Below are positions 17,229 to 25,738 of a stretch of DNA of 54,403 bases, in pieces (positions within the stretch are counted from its first letter, which is position 1; the number at the start of each line of letters is the position of its first letter). The DNA comes from Desulfoluna butyratoxydans (lineage in GTDB: Bacteria > Desulfobacterota > Desulfobacteria > Desulfobacterales > Desulfolunaceae), in assembly GCF_900699765.1 (NCBI RefSeq), contig NZ_CAADHO010000013.1, forward strand, positions 75,322 through 129,724. Reading direction: 5' to 3'. The position numbers and the translations under genes were made by a program. The notes beneath the pieces are model-generated. The model did not search any database. It saw nothing but the letters and a program-made list of their open reading frames with translations, and was not told the origin of the DNA.

Positions 17229-18596
17229 ATGTACAGAAGCGAGTACGGGCGAAAATGCGTGGATGCGGCCACAGCGGTAAAACAGGTCAAGTCCGGTGAC
17301 TGGGTGGATTACGGCAATTTTCTCTGCAGCCCCGTGGACCTGGATGAGGCCCTTGCCCATCGCGCCGGGGAGCTTGAGGCGGTGAAGGTGCGCGGGGTGG
17401 GGTACCCGGGGATTCCCAAGGTGGCCCTGGCCGATCCTTCGGGCAGAAGCTTCAACTACAACAGCTTTCATTTCAGCGGCGGTGAGCGGTACCTCCACGA
17501 CAGGGGCGGCTGCAGCTACATCCCGGTTCTTTACCACGAGGGCAACCAGATCTACGATGACGGGGACCTGACCACCGATGTGTTCATGGTTCAGGTGGCG
17601 CCCATGGACGACGCCGGTTTTTTTAACTTCGGCATCGCCAACTCCTGTCAGTACAGCCAGCTCCGCAAGGCAAAGACGGTGATCGTTGAGGTGAATGACA
17701 ACATGCCGGTTTGCTACGGCGGGTATGGCGAGGCCGTGCATATCTCCGAGGTGGACTATGTGGTCCAGGGGACCAACACGGAGCTGGTCTCCCTGCCCCG
17801 CACCCCCATATCCGATGTGGACCGGGCCATCGCCCGGCATGTGGTGGAACAGATTGAAGACGGTTCCTGCCTGCAGCTGGGCATCGGGAGCCTTCCCAAT
17901 GTCATCGGCAAGATGATCGCCGACTCGGACATCAAGAATCTCGGGGTTCACACGGAGATGCTGGTGGATGCCTATGTGGACATGTACCGGGCAGGCAGGA
18001 TTTCCAACATGGAGAAGGCAGACAACCCTGGGAAGATGGTCTATACCTTTGCCCTGGGCAGTGAAAAACTTTACGAATTTATCCATCGGAATCCGGCATG
18101 CGCCAGCTACCCCGTAGGGTACGTCAATGACCTTCACCGCATCGCGGCAAACCCACGTGCCGTCTCCATCAACAACGCCGTGGAGGTGGACCTTTACGGC
18201 CAGGTCTGCTCCGAATCATCGGGGTTCAGGCAGATCTCCGGAACCGGTGGGCAGTTTGATTTTGCCTACGGAAGCTACCATTCCAAGGGAGGGAAGGCCT
18301 TTATCTGCCTGGCATCCACCAAGACCGACAGGGACGGTGCCGTCACCTCAAGGCTCCGACCCTTTGTGGACCACGGCACCATTGTCACCCTTCCCCGGTC
18401 TGCCGTGCAGTACGTGGTGACCGAGTACGGCGTGGCCAGCCTCAAGGGGAAAAGCACCTGGCAGCGAGCCGAAGCCCTCATCGGTATCGCCCATCCCGAT
18501 TTCCGGGAAGGCCTCATGCGGGAGGCGGAAAAGATGAATATCTGGAGAGGGGCGCTGGTGCCCCGCGCAGACGTGGCCATGAGCCTTGCGGGGTGA
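17229..18596 (+). CDS. CoA-transferase of the butyryl-CoA:acetate / 4-hydroxybutyrate type
   Basis: 455 residues, the normal length for the acetyl-CoA hydrolase/transferase family. It would move CoA between a short-chain acyl-CoA and a free acid such as acetate, in the cytoplasm. Visible family features are the GIGSLPNVIG segment, GVHTEMLVDAY (whose Glu is the expected catalytic residue by comparison with 4-hydroxybutyrate CoA-transferase), NNAVEVDLYGQV and the Gly-rich loop GTGGQFDFAYGSY. The start at ATG 17229 has GGGAGG 5 nt upstream; an in-frame GTG at 17223 overlaps that site. It is a single gene between a sigma-54 promoter and a strong terminator, so it is probably a one-gene operon under the adjacent activator. 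The exact acyl substrate cannot be fixed from sequence. Confidence 0.93.
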   Translation: MYRSEYGRKCVDAATAVKQVKSGDWVDYGNFLCSPVDLDEALAHRAGELEAVKVRGVGYPGIPKVALADPSGRSFNYNSFHFSGGERYLHDRGGCSYIPVLYHEGNQIYDDGDLTTDVFMVQVAPMDDAGFFNFGIANSCQYSQLRKAKTVIVEVNDNMPVCYGGYGEAVHISEVDYVVQGTNTELVSLPRTPISDVDRAIARHVVEQIEDGSCLQLGIGSLPNVIGKMIADSDIKNLGVHTEMLVDAYVDMYRAGRISNMEKADNPGKMVYTFALGSEKLYEFIHRNPACASYPVGYVNDLHRIAANPRAVSINNAVEVDLYGQVCSESSGFRQISGTGGQFDFAYGSYHSKGGKAFICLASTKTDRDGAVTSRLRPFVDHGTIVTLPRSAVQYVVTEYGVASLKGKSTWQRAEALIGIAHPDFREGLMREAEKMNIWRGALVPRADVAMSLAG

Positions 18597-18617
18597 TCAC
18601 GGCCCGTGAGATGACGT

Positions 18618-18655
18618 AACCGGCCCCTTGCAGGGGCCGGTTTTTTCGTTTTTGG
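18618..18655 (+). terminator. Rho-independent terminator of the CoA-transferase gene
   Basis: AACCGGCCCCT (18618-18628), a 3-nt loop, then AGGGGCCGGTT (18632-18642) running into T6 and a second T-run. The stem is perfect. It also separates this gene from the convergent U32 peptidase gene. Confidence 0.95.
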
Positions 18656-18674
18656 GGGGCGTTGGGGGAAGGGG

Positions 18675-20918
18675 TTAAATTCCCCTGACGTACTGAACGT
18701 TGGAGGTGTTTCGGATCGCCCGGTGAATCGCTGCTTCGGCTCCGGGAACGCCCTTGAGGAGATCGTGGAACAGGGCGATGAGCCCGGCTTTGTCCGTGTC
18801 GGTTTTTGTGTGGGTGGCGATGTCCCGCAGGTCGATGAAAAACCGGGAAAAGGTGTGGGGCAGGTCCGCGACCACCGCGGTGTTGAGGCAATGGGTCTCA
18901 TGGTAGAGGCGGTGGTGGTTGCCCCCGGACTTGTGAACGTGAAGGGTCGCCCCGTTTGCGTGCGTGATGGATGACGATCTGTCGCATCCTTCAAGGCACG
19001 TTTTGTCGAATCGCTTTCTGGAGCACCCGATGACTCCCTGGTGCAGGCACTGGCGGCTGGTCATCAGGGTGACGGGGTGGTAGATGCCCATGCACAGCTC
19101 CATGCCTTCCGGTGGCACAAGGCGTTTGAGCTGCTCTTTGTTGATCTCCCGGGACACAATGGCACCGGAGCAGCCGAACTGCTCCTTGAGGCAGCGCAGG
19201 CCGAAGGAGTTGACGAGGTTGAAACAGCTCCCTGCCATCCAGGCAATGCCTTGCCTGAAGGCGTCAAAGGCGACGCCTGAGTTGTCTGTTACGATGCGGT
19301 CCGGCCTGACGGCTTCCAGAATCTCCCGGGCCGCGGTGTAGTCCTCTCCGATGAGCACGGCCGGAAACCAGGGGGTGAGTTTCGGGAATTGGTTGAACAG
19401 CGCGATAAATTCGTCTTTCCGGTTTTCAAGGGCCTCGGGAAGCCGGAAAAAAATCTCTGCCGGGGTGGCCTCGCAAAGGGGGATATCCCCGGGTGAAGAG
19501 ATCATCACGGAGAGGACGGGCGGGGTGCCCACAGGCTTTGGCTTTCCCGGGGAGGGGACCGCCACCGGGGCCACGGGTTCCCGGGAGCCGTTCAAGAGAA
19601 AGGCAACGCGCCGGATCAGGGCGGTGAGCTCCTTGAAGGGGAGGTAGAGGCCGGGGGCCAGGTTTTCAGTGTCCACGGCATCGACGCGGTATTCGGAATT
19701 GTCGAAACGCTTGAATTTTTCAAGGAGTACGGCACGGCTGAGGCCCCCCGGGGCGCTTGTGTCCCGCCTGGGGGCAAGGGGAGAGTCAGACGCCACGGAA
19801 AAGGAGGCCTCGGGGCTGGAGACCGACACACCCAGGGGTGCACCCGGCTCTCCATGGATGCGAAACGTGAGGGCCGTCTTTTCGACGCGGAGCTGGCCCA
19901 CGGCGAGGCGGGCCCTGGCGGACAGGGCGGCCTTGTCCTCGTAAAAGCGTTCCCTGGTGCCCTGGGGGCAGGCGGGGTTTTCTTTGGATACCTGCCGGAT
20001 GGAGTGGTCCCGGGGGTTGTCGATGAACATGTCCGAGGTGATCTCTCCGGCCAGGAATCCGTTGGAAAAGTCGCGGTTGAAGACCTTGGCAAGGTCACCG
20101 GTGTCGGTGAGCAGGCGGTCTTTTTCGCTGAGGCTTTGGATCTGGTTTCTCCAGCAGGAGACCACGGTGTGGACGTAGTCGAATTTTTTGATGCGCCCCT
20201 CGATCTTCAGGGAGTACACCCCTGCCTCGGCAAGCTCTTTCAGGTTGCCGTAGGCCGAGTTGTCCTTGAGGTTCAAGGGATACTCCCTGCCTGCGGGGGT
20301 GGTTTCAAACCGGTCCCTGCAGGGCTGGCTGCACCGGCCCCTGTTTCCCGATTTGCCTCCGAGCACCGAGCTTAAGTAACAGAGCCCGGAAAACGAAACA
20401 CAGTAGGAACCGTGGACAAAGACCTCGGTGTCCATGCCCTGCTTGCGGCTGGCGTCGGTGAGGGCCCTGATCTCTTCCAGGTTCAGCTCCCGGCAGAGGT
20501 TCACCCGGGTGGCGTTGAGGGCACTGAGAAACCGGACCTGCCCTTCGTTGTGGGTGGTGAGCTGGGTGGAGGCATGGATGACCAGGCTCGGGAAGTGTTT
20601 GTTCAAAAGATAGAAGAGACCGAAATCCTGGACGATGACCGCATCGATGCGCGTGTTGACAAGGGTGTTCAAGAGGCGGATAAGGGCCGGGATCTCGCTT
20701 TCGACGACGATGATGTTAAGGGTCACAAACACGCTGCAACCGTGCTTGTGGGCAAGGCTGACGATGCCGGGAAGGTCCTCGGCGGAGAGGTTGGTGGCCC
20801 GGTCCCGGGCGTTGAATTTGTTCAGCCCGCAGTACACCGCGTCCGCACCGGCGGCAATGGCGGCTTTGATGGCGTCGATATCTCCGCCGGGTGCAAGTAG
20901 CTCAAGGTCTGTCTTCAT
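18675..20918 (-). CDS. U32-family peptidase (RlhA/YegQ-like)
   Basis: About 747 residues. The N-terminal U32 domain starts ELLAPGGDIDAIKAAIAAGADAVYCG and has the conserved Cys cluster in GSYCVSFSGLCYLSS and GNRGRCSQPCRDRF. A middle region of roughly residues 350-450 fits the U32-associated DUF3656 domain, and a second conserved block follows. Further Cys residues near the C-terminus (CSRKRFDKTCLEGCD) suggest an Fe-S or metal site. Members of this family act in 23S rRNA hydroxylation (RlhA) or related hydroxylations rather than plain proteolysis, so the peptidase name may mislead. ATG 20918 matches the family N-terminus; a TTG five codons upstream is possible. Neither has a clear Shine-Dalgarno. 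It stands alone, convergent with the CoA-transferase gene. Confidence 0.92.
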   Translation of the reverse strand: MKTDLELLAPGGDIDAIKAAIAAGADAVYCGLNKFNARDRATNLSAEDLPGIVSLAHKHGCSVFVTLNIIVVESEIPALIRLLNTLVNTRIDAVIVQDFGLFYLLNKHFPSLVIHASTQLTTHNEGQVRFLSALNATRVNLCRELNLEEIRALTDASRKQGMDTEVFVHGSYCVSFSGLCYLSSVLGGKSGNRGRCSQPCRDRFETTPAGREYPLNLKDNSAYGNLKELAEAGVYSLKIEGRIKKFDYVHTVVSCWRNQIQSLSEKDRLLTDTGDLAKVFNRDFSNGFLAGEITSDMFIDNPRDHSIRQVSKENPACPQGTRERFYEDKAALSARARLAVGQLRVEKTALTFRIHGEPGAPLGVSVSSPEASFSVASDSPLAPRRDTSAPGGLSRAVLLEKFKRFDNSEYRVDAVDTENLAPGLYLPFKELTALIRRVAFLLNGSREPVAPVAVPSPGKPKPVGTPPVLSVMISSPGDIPLCEATPAEIFFRLPEALENRKDEFIALFNQFPKLTPWFPAVLIGEDYTAAREILEAVRPDRIVTDNSGVAFDAFRQGIAWMAGSCFNLVNSFGLRCLKEQFGCSGAIVSREINKEQLKRLVPPEGMELCMGIYHPVTLMTSRQCLHQGVIGCSRKRFDKTCLEGCDRSSSITHANGATLHVHKSGGNHHRLYHETHCLNTAVVADLPHTFSRFFIDLRDIATHTKTDTDKAGLIALFHDLLKGVPGAEAAIHRAIRNTSNVQYVRGI

Positions 20919-20933
20919 AAGGATGCGTCGCAA

Positions 20934-21458
20934 CGTCGTTGAAATGGGTAAAAAGGCAAAGTGCCTGGGACGAATGGGCTTTTAGCACTGCAAGGGGGCG
21001 CTGTCAACGAAGGGGCCGGTAAGGGCCAGGGTCAACACATGTAACACGTCAGTTGTCTTCGGAGGGTCGCTTTTTGAAAAAGGCTCCGCAACAACGTTCC
21101 GGTAATCAAGGCGCTTCCTGATTGATTGTCTGATGCCGAAGGCATGGCCCGTCATCGCTTTGTTCTGCGGATGCCGCACAGGCATGGGGTCGTTTTTGGA
21201 GCCCCGCACTTGAAGGTAGGATGACGACCCTTACTTATCGCGCCTTAGCCCTTGCTTGAAACGGTTGGCAGCCGTGGGAACCATCGGTGCCCTGTCGCCG
21301 ATGGTCAATTTAGGGGTTCTCTAATGGCCGGGGGCCATGTATAACGTGTCAAAGGCCGTGTGTTGCCGGAGCAGAGTCCCCGCCCGGCACGGGCCAATGT
21401 CCCCGAACCCTTCCAGAAAAACTATCCAGCAGGCAAAACCACAGATAAGGGTCCCCCT
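20934..21458. other. Intergenic region with a decayed copy of the dispersed element
   Basis: No convincing gene. Around 21034-21108 there is a diverged copy of a module found in the elements at 29870-30124 and 31372-31562: the CAGTTG start, a GCTTTTTGAAAAAGGC core and the end TTCCGGTAA. The preceding bases (CAACACATGTAAC) also match the start of the 31372 copy. The rest, up to the AI-2E-family gene, is unassigned and probably holds that gene's promoter. Confidence 0.6.
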
Positions 21459-22673
21459 ATGGCAAAAAAGCGAAAAGCCGCAAAGGCGAAATCCACCGGT
21501 AAAGAACAGAAAAAAAAGAGCCCCCAGGCCGCAGCCCCCGAGGTGAAAAAAACATCGGAACCTGCCTCCGAAGCGGGCCGGGCGTTCATGAATGCCCACT
21601 ATTTTCTGTTTGTCCTGATCATCGTCGTGCTCGTGGGGTGCTACAACATCATCAGGCCTTACCTGCACACCATCATCCTGGCCATGATTCTGGCCGTGCT
21701 CTTTACCCCGGTAAACAAAAAGCTGGAGGGGTGGCTCAAGGGCCGCAAGAACACAGCTGCAGCGCTGTCGTGCCTTTTGCTGACCCTGGTGGTGGTCCTG
21801 CCGGTGCTCTTTATGCTCCTGGCCATTATCCAGCAGGGCATCGACTCCTTTGACGCCATCTACACCTGGGTGGAAACCGGCAAGTACCAGGCCTTGTCAA
21901 ACCATCCCCTGGTGATGCGGTTTGCTGACTGGGGCAAGGGCGTACTCCCGGACATTGAACGCTTTTTCCCGGATTTTAATTTGCAGGCCCTCCGCTTTGA
22001 CGAGGCCATCCTCAACGTCACCCGCACCATCGGCAAGGCCCTGTTGAATCAGGGGGGCAACCTGGCCGGAGGCCTGACCTCCTTTGTGGGCAAGTTCTTT
22101 TTGATGCTCTTTGCCTTTTTCTTTTTTGTTCGGGACGAAGAGGTGATCTTCGACAGCCTTCTTCATCTCATCCCCTTAAGCTCCAGCCAGGAATCCCGCA
22201 TCATCGACAAAATCAAGACCGTCTCCAAATCCGCCCTTCTCGGGACCTTTGTGACGGCTCTTGCCCAGGGGCTGGCCGGTGGCATCGCCTTCTGGATTAC
22301 CGGGCTCCCGGCCCTGTTCTGGGGTATTGCCATGGCCTTTGCGTCCCTGGTTCCCCTGGTGGGTACCGCCCTGATCTGGATCCCCGCGGCCATTTTTCTG
22401 CTGATCTCCGGGCACTGGGGATACGCCGTTTTCATGACGGTCTGGTCCGTGGTGGTGGTGGGCATGATCGATAACATTGTGCGCCCCCTGTTCATGCAGG
22501 GATCCGCCGACATGAGCACCCTCCTGATCTTTTTTGCCATCCTAGGCGGCATCAACTACTTCGGCCTCATTGGTCTTCTGTACGGACCCATTATCTTCGG
22601 GCTGGCCATGGTGCTGCTTTACATCTACAGCATTGAATTCGACGAGTTTTTGAACCAGCAGGACAGCAGGTAA
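21459..22673 (+). CDS. AI-2E family transporter (PerM/UPF0118-like permease)
   Basis: 404 residues. A very basic, Lys-rich N-terminal tail (MAKKRKAAKAKSTGKEQKKK) of about 40 residues precedes eight predicted membrane helices, the topology of this family. Typical blocks are NIIRPYLHTIILAMILAVLF near the start, then a periplasmic stretch, and DNIVRPLFMQG with FFAILGGINYFGLIGLLYGP near the end. Family members are linked to autoinducer or small-molecule export, but most are untested. I place the start at ATG 21459, where the Lys-rich tail begins; the frame is open for about 100 nt upstream without a good start. ChrA follows 35 bp later, suggesting co-transcription. Confidence 0.92.
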   Translation: MAKKRKAAKAKSTGKEQKKKSPQAAAPEVKKTSEPASEAGRAFMNAHYFLFVLIIVVLVGCYNIIRPYLHTIILAMILAVLFTPVNKKLEGWLKGRKNTAAALSCLLLTLVVVLPVLFMLLAIIQQGIDSFDAIYTWVETGKYQALSNHPLVMRFADWGKGVLPDIERFFPDFNLQALRFDEAILNVTRTIGKALLNQGGNLAGGLTSFVGKFFLMLFAFFFFVRDEEVIFDSLLHLIPLSSSQESRIIDKIKTVSKSALLGTFVTALAQGLAGGIAFWITGLPALFWGIAMAFASLVPLVGTALIWIPAAIFLLISGHWGYAVFMTVWSVVVVGMIDNIVRPLFMQGSADMSTLLIFFAILGGINYFGLIGLLYGPIIFGLAMVLLYIYSIEFDEFLNQQDSR

Positions 22674-22708
22674 GCTGAAAACGCGGGGACAGAATCGGAG
22701 AAGAAGAG

Positions 22709-23908
22709 ATGACCGAGGAGACGACGTACCACACGGCAGCAACGCCCCAGGCCTCCTTTCTCAAGGACGTCCTTGTCTGTTCCCTGGGTGCCTACGGCGG
22801 CCCCGAAGCCCACATGGGCGTGTTTCTGGACCAGCTGGTGGCCAGGCGTAACCACGTGACGGAAGAGGAACTGGTTGAATTGCTGGCGCTATGCAGTATT
22901 CTTCCGGGGCCCACGAGCACCCAGACCATCGTGGCCGTGGGGTACAAGAAAGGCGGCCCCTTGCTCGCCTTTCTCACCATGCTGGTCTGGGCCGCGCCTG
23001 TGCTGCTCATCATGACGGCCCTGTCATTTCTCTACGCCCTTTTGGCGACGGCCCACGTGTCGCCGGAGATCCTGCGGTTCATCGGCCCCATGGCCGTGGG
23101 GTTCATTCTTCTGGCGGCCTGGCGCATCGGCAAAAAAGTCGTTACCGACAAGCTGACATGCCTTTTGATGGTTTTTGGTGCGGTGAGTACATACCTCGTC
23201 AGAACCCCTTGGATCTTTCCCCTGGTGCTGGTGGCGGGGGGAGCGGCAAGTATCCTTGCCTCCCGGGAAAAGGCAATCTGGAACAAACCCCGCATCAATC
23301 CGCCCTGGGGCTACCTGGGCCTGTTCCTTCTCTGCACGGCAGGTTCCCTCGTGCTTTCCCTTGCAACGGACATACGGTTTTTCAAACTGTTCGAGAGTTT
23401 TTATCGGTACGGGTACCTGGTGTTCGGAGGAGGACAGGTCGTTGTGCCGGTTATGCACAGCGAGCTGGTGGAGGTGAACCGGTACATGACCAACGGAGAG
23501 TTTCTCACCGGCTACGGGCTGGTGCAGGGATTGCCCGGCCCCATGTTCAGCTTTGCAGCCTATGCGGGCGGCATGGCCTCACGCCACGGCTCCACCCTTC
23601 AACAAGTCATGGGGGCCCTTGCCGGTGGCATCGGGATCTTCCTGCCGGGTCTTCTGCTTATCTATTTTATCTGTCCCGTGTGGGAGCGCATCAAAGAGGT
23701 GAAGGCCATCAAGATCTCCCTTCAAGGTGTCAACGCCGTGGCAGGGGGCATGATCACGGCTGCGGCGATTATCCTGATACAGGCCAACGGTGTGGGCTTT
23801 GCCAACCTGGCCATGACCACCACCACCGTGGCCATCCTTGCCACCGGAAAGGTTCCGGCACCCCTTATGGTGGTGATGGCCCTTGTGGCAGGTATCGTTC
23901 CTTTCTGA
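22709..23908 (+). CDS. Chromate transporter family protein (ChrA-like, two-domain)
   Basis: 399 residues, the size of a fused two-domain ChrA, with about ten to twelve membrane helices. Each half carries the signature pair. The first half has SLGAYGGPEAHMG and ILPGPTSTQ. The second has FGGGQVVVPVM and GLVQGLPGPMFSFAAYAGG. Proteins of this family export chromate, or in some cases act on sulfate or other oxyanions; here the substrate is not known. GAAGAAGAG precedes the ATG. It lies 35 bp after the AI-2E-family gene. Its TGA stop is part of the 8-bp target duplication of a miniature element that inserted 4 bp downstream, so the element landed at the very end of the gene without damaging it. Confidence 0.92.
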   Translation: MTEETTYHTAATPQASFLKDVLVCSLGAYGGPEAHMGVFLDQLVARRNHVTEEELVELLALCSILPGPTSTQTIVAVGYKKGGPLLAFLTMLVWAAPVLLIMTALSFLYALLATAHVSPEILRFIGPMAVGFILLAAWRIGKKVVTDKLTCLLMVFGAVSTYLVRTPWIFPLVLVAGGAASILASREKAIWNKPRINPPWGYLGLFLLCTAGSLVLSLATDIRFFKLFESFYRYGYLVFGGGQVVVPVMHSELVEVNRYMTNGEFLTGYGLVQGLPGPMFSFAAYAGGMASRHGSTLQQVMGALAGGIGIFLPGLLLIYFICPVWERIKEVKAIKISLQGVNAVAGGMITAAAIILIQANGVGFANLAMTTTTVAILATGKVPAPLMVVMALVAGIVPF

Positions 23909-23912
23909 ACTT

Positions 23913-24123
23913 GTAACTATTCAGCTCCAAAAAACAGCCTCCGGCGGCAAGGTGTGCCACCTTGAAAGCAGATAGCAGATGTCATTTGCCCCTCGTTCCT
24001 CGGGTCAAATCACATCTGCATTTAAAACGGCATTCATGTCCCTTTTTTTTGTGACCTGTTTGTTAAACTTTTTAAAAGTTTAGCCCCCGGCAGGGCCGCC
24101 GGAGGCATAAGCTGAATAGTTAC
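23913..24123. mobile_element. MITE-like element, copy A (211 bp, 14-bp TIRs, 8-bp TSD)
   Basis: The left end GTAACTATTCAGCT (23913-23926) is the exact reverse complement of the right end (24110-24123). The flanks CTGAACTT (23905-23912) and CTGAACTT (24124-24131) are a perfect 8-bp target duplication. The interior holds no gene. It has two modules: one with GCCTCCGGCGGCAAGGTG and ATCTGC-rich arms, and one with an AAACTTTTTAAAAGTTT palindrome and a GCCCCCGGC/GCCGGAGGC stem. A second copy with the same ends is at 29870-30124. Confidence 0.9.
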
Positions 24124-24196
24124 CTGAACTTTTTGAAAAGGTTCATAAACAGGTTTTAACCGCAATTTGATTATGCTCGAGTGGCTTGGTTTGCCG

Positions 24197-24760
24197 TTAC
24201 GATTTACTGAATCGTCCGTGGCTTTTCTGGTACTTTGCGACGAGCTTGTCTCTGGAGGACGAGGTATTGAGTGCCCGGGCGGATTGGCCTTGGTACTTGG
24301 ACGTGGCATGTCGTGCGGTGCGTGCGGCTTTCATGAGGGCGGCCATGGCGTAGAGAAAGACCATGCCGATAAAGCTGGCGCCGACGGCCCCCGGCACCAG
24401 GGTTTTTTTCAAGGGAATGCCGACGGGGGGGAGGCGTGGTTCATCGGGGTTCTGGGGATCATAGAGGATCTCGGTGAGGTCTCCGGATTCTCCCTGGGGC
24501 TTGGTGGGTTGTAATAAGGTTTTTGCGTAGATGCGTTTGCCGTCAGGCGTCGTAAACTCGACGCTGAATCCGTAGGATACTCCTTGTCTGGAGTAGTTGG
24601 TGATATGGGACATGATTTCGGCCCTTGTGGAGATCGCTCTGGCTTTGAACGCTTCCACGGACCGGTAGTCCTGGTAGTTTTGGTGTGATTCCCTGAGGCC
24701 CAGGCACCCGATCACTAAAAAGATACCCATGATGATGGGAACGATGCTGAATGATTTCAT
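24197..24760 (-). CDS. DUF3592-family membrane protein
   Basis: 187 residues. One N-terminal membrane helix (SIVPIIMGIFLVIGCLGL) is followed by an extracytoplasmic beta-domain with the DUF3592 pattern: ARAEI..., YGFSVEFTTPDGKRI and LTEILYDPQNPDEPRL. A second helix (VPGAVGASFIGMVFLYAMAALM) leads to a basic cytoplasmic tail rich in Lys and Ser. The family has no firm function. It stands alone between a miniature element and the hydrolase gene. An additional fragment of a dispersed repeat module lies just beyond its 3' end, at 24127-24160. Confidence 0.75.
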   Translation of the reverse strand: MKSFSIVPIIMGIFLVIGCLGLRESHQNYQDYRSVEAFKARAISTRAEIMSHITNYSRQGVSYGFSVEFTTPDGKRIYAKTLLQPTKPQGESGDLTEILYDPQNPDEPRLPPVGIPLKKTLVPGAVGASFIGMVFLYAMAALMKAARTARHATSKYQGQSARALNTSSSRDKLVAKYQKSHGRFSKS

Positions 24761-24946
24761 TGCTGCTCCATGGCTTCCAGGCCTTGCCGAAGAACCGACC
24801 GCTGGAAAATTCCTGAAATAAGGTATGTAGTATTCCTAAGCGAATACCTGAATTGGCTTATATCAGATTGTTCTTACAGTGCAATGGAAAGGTGAGGACA
24901 GAAGGAGAGAAAATGCCTTGTGCAGGTTTTTTTGGGGGGGATGGGG

Positions 24947-25738
24947 TCAGGTTACTGCATTTTTGTTCAAAAACAATTCTACCTTATTGACGACCTCTTC
25001 CGGCTTTTCCTTGTGGGGGATGTGTCCGCAGTTGTTCAGGATGGCCATTTCTGAAATGCCTTTCGCCTTGTGTGCGATGAATTCAGGAAACGCGGTGGAG
25101 CCGTATTCGTCGTTTTCGCCGTGGATCGCAAGGACAGGGCATGTCACTTCGCCCATGCAGGCGTCCAGGCTCCAGCCGGAAAACGCGCTGGAGAGCCAGA
25201 TGTCGGTCCAGGCCCTGAACACCCACTCCCCTTTGTCTCCGTGCCATTTTTTCAGTCGGTCCATCTGGCCCGGCTCTTGGAACGCTTTCTGTGCCGCTTT
25301 AATGCCTGCCACCGTTCGATCCTCCACAAAGGCTTGCGATGCCTCGGTTATCACCGCCACACATCCTTTGTCCCGGGCAGCGATGTTGACGGCCATGGCG
25401 CCTCCCACGCTGTGGCCGAAGAGGATATAGTCCTCTAAGCTGAAGTGCCTTTTAACCCACGGAAAGTAATCGGTGGCTTCCTCTTCGATGAAACGGATGG
25501 AAGGAAGCTCTTTTCGCGGAGAGGATCGACCGAAACCCAACCGGTCGTAGGCGATGACACACAGAGATAAACGCTCGGCAAGTGTAAGGGGAAAATGGTG
25601 CCACAGGTCCACACATCCCAGGGAGTCATGGAGCAGCACCATGGGGACGGATGACGATGGGTTTTGTGGCGTCCATTTTTTTGCATGAAACGATCCGGCA
25701 TCCGTGACGATGCAGAGATGCTCAACGGTACACGTCAT
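24947..25738 (-). CDS. Alpha/beta-hydrolase (Ser nucleophile)
   Basis: 263 residues. Catalytic features in order: oxyanion-hole region VLLHDSLGCVDLW, nucleophile elbow GHSVGG, acid in VLAIHGENDEYGS and His in NNCGHIPHKEKPEEV. This is a typical carboxylester hydrolase fold with a lid between the nucleophile and the acid. ATG 25738 has AGGAG 5 nt upstream and overlaps the 3' end of the preceding cyclase-family gene by 17 nt, so the two are translationally coupled. A longer frame upstream lacks such a site. There is no signal peptide, so it is cytoplasmic. Substrate unknown; the pairing with a cyclase/amidohydrolase-like lipoprotein suggests two steps on one compound. Confidence 0.9.
   Translation of the reverse strand: MTCTVEHLCIVTDAGSFHAKKWTPQNPSSSVPMVLLHDSLGCVDLWHHFPLTLAERLSLCVIAYDRLGFGRSSPRKELPSIRFIEEEATDYFPWVKRHFSLEDYILFGHSVGGAMAVNIAARDKGCVAVITEASQAFVEDRTVAGIKAAQKAFQEPGQMDRLKKWHGDKGEWVFRAWTDIWLSSAFSGWSLDACMGEVTCPVLAIHGENDEYGSTAFPEFIAHKAKGISEMAILNNCGHIPHKEKPEEVVNKVELFLNKNAVT

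Noticed and set aside
20982..21209. Small minus-strand frame upstream of the U32 gene
   Set aside because: It spans a decayed dispersed-repeat module and has no ribosome-binding site.
22891..23916. A 341-codon frame in another phase of the ChrA region
   Set aside because: Overlaps ChrA fully and has no hydrophobic segments or motifs, whereas the ChrA frame has both signature pairs.
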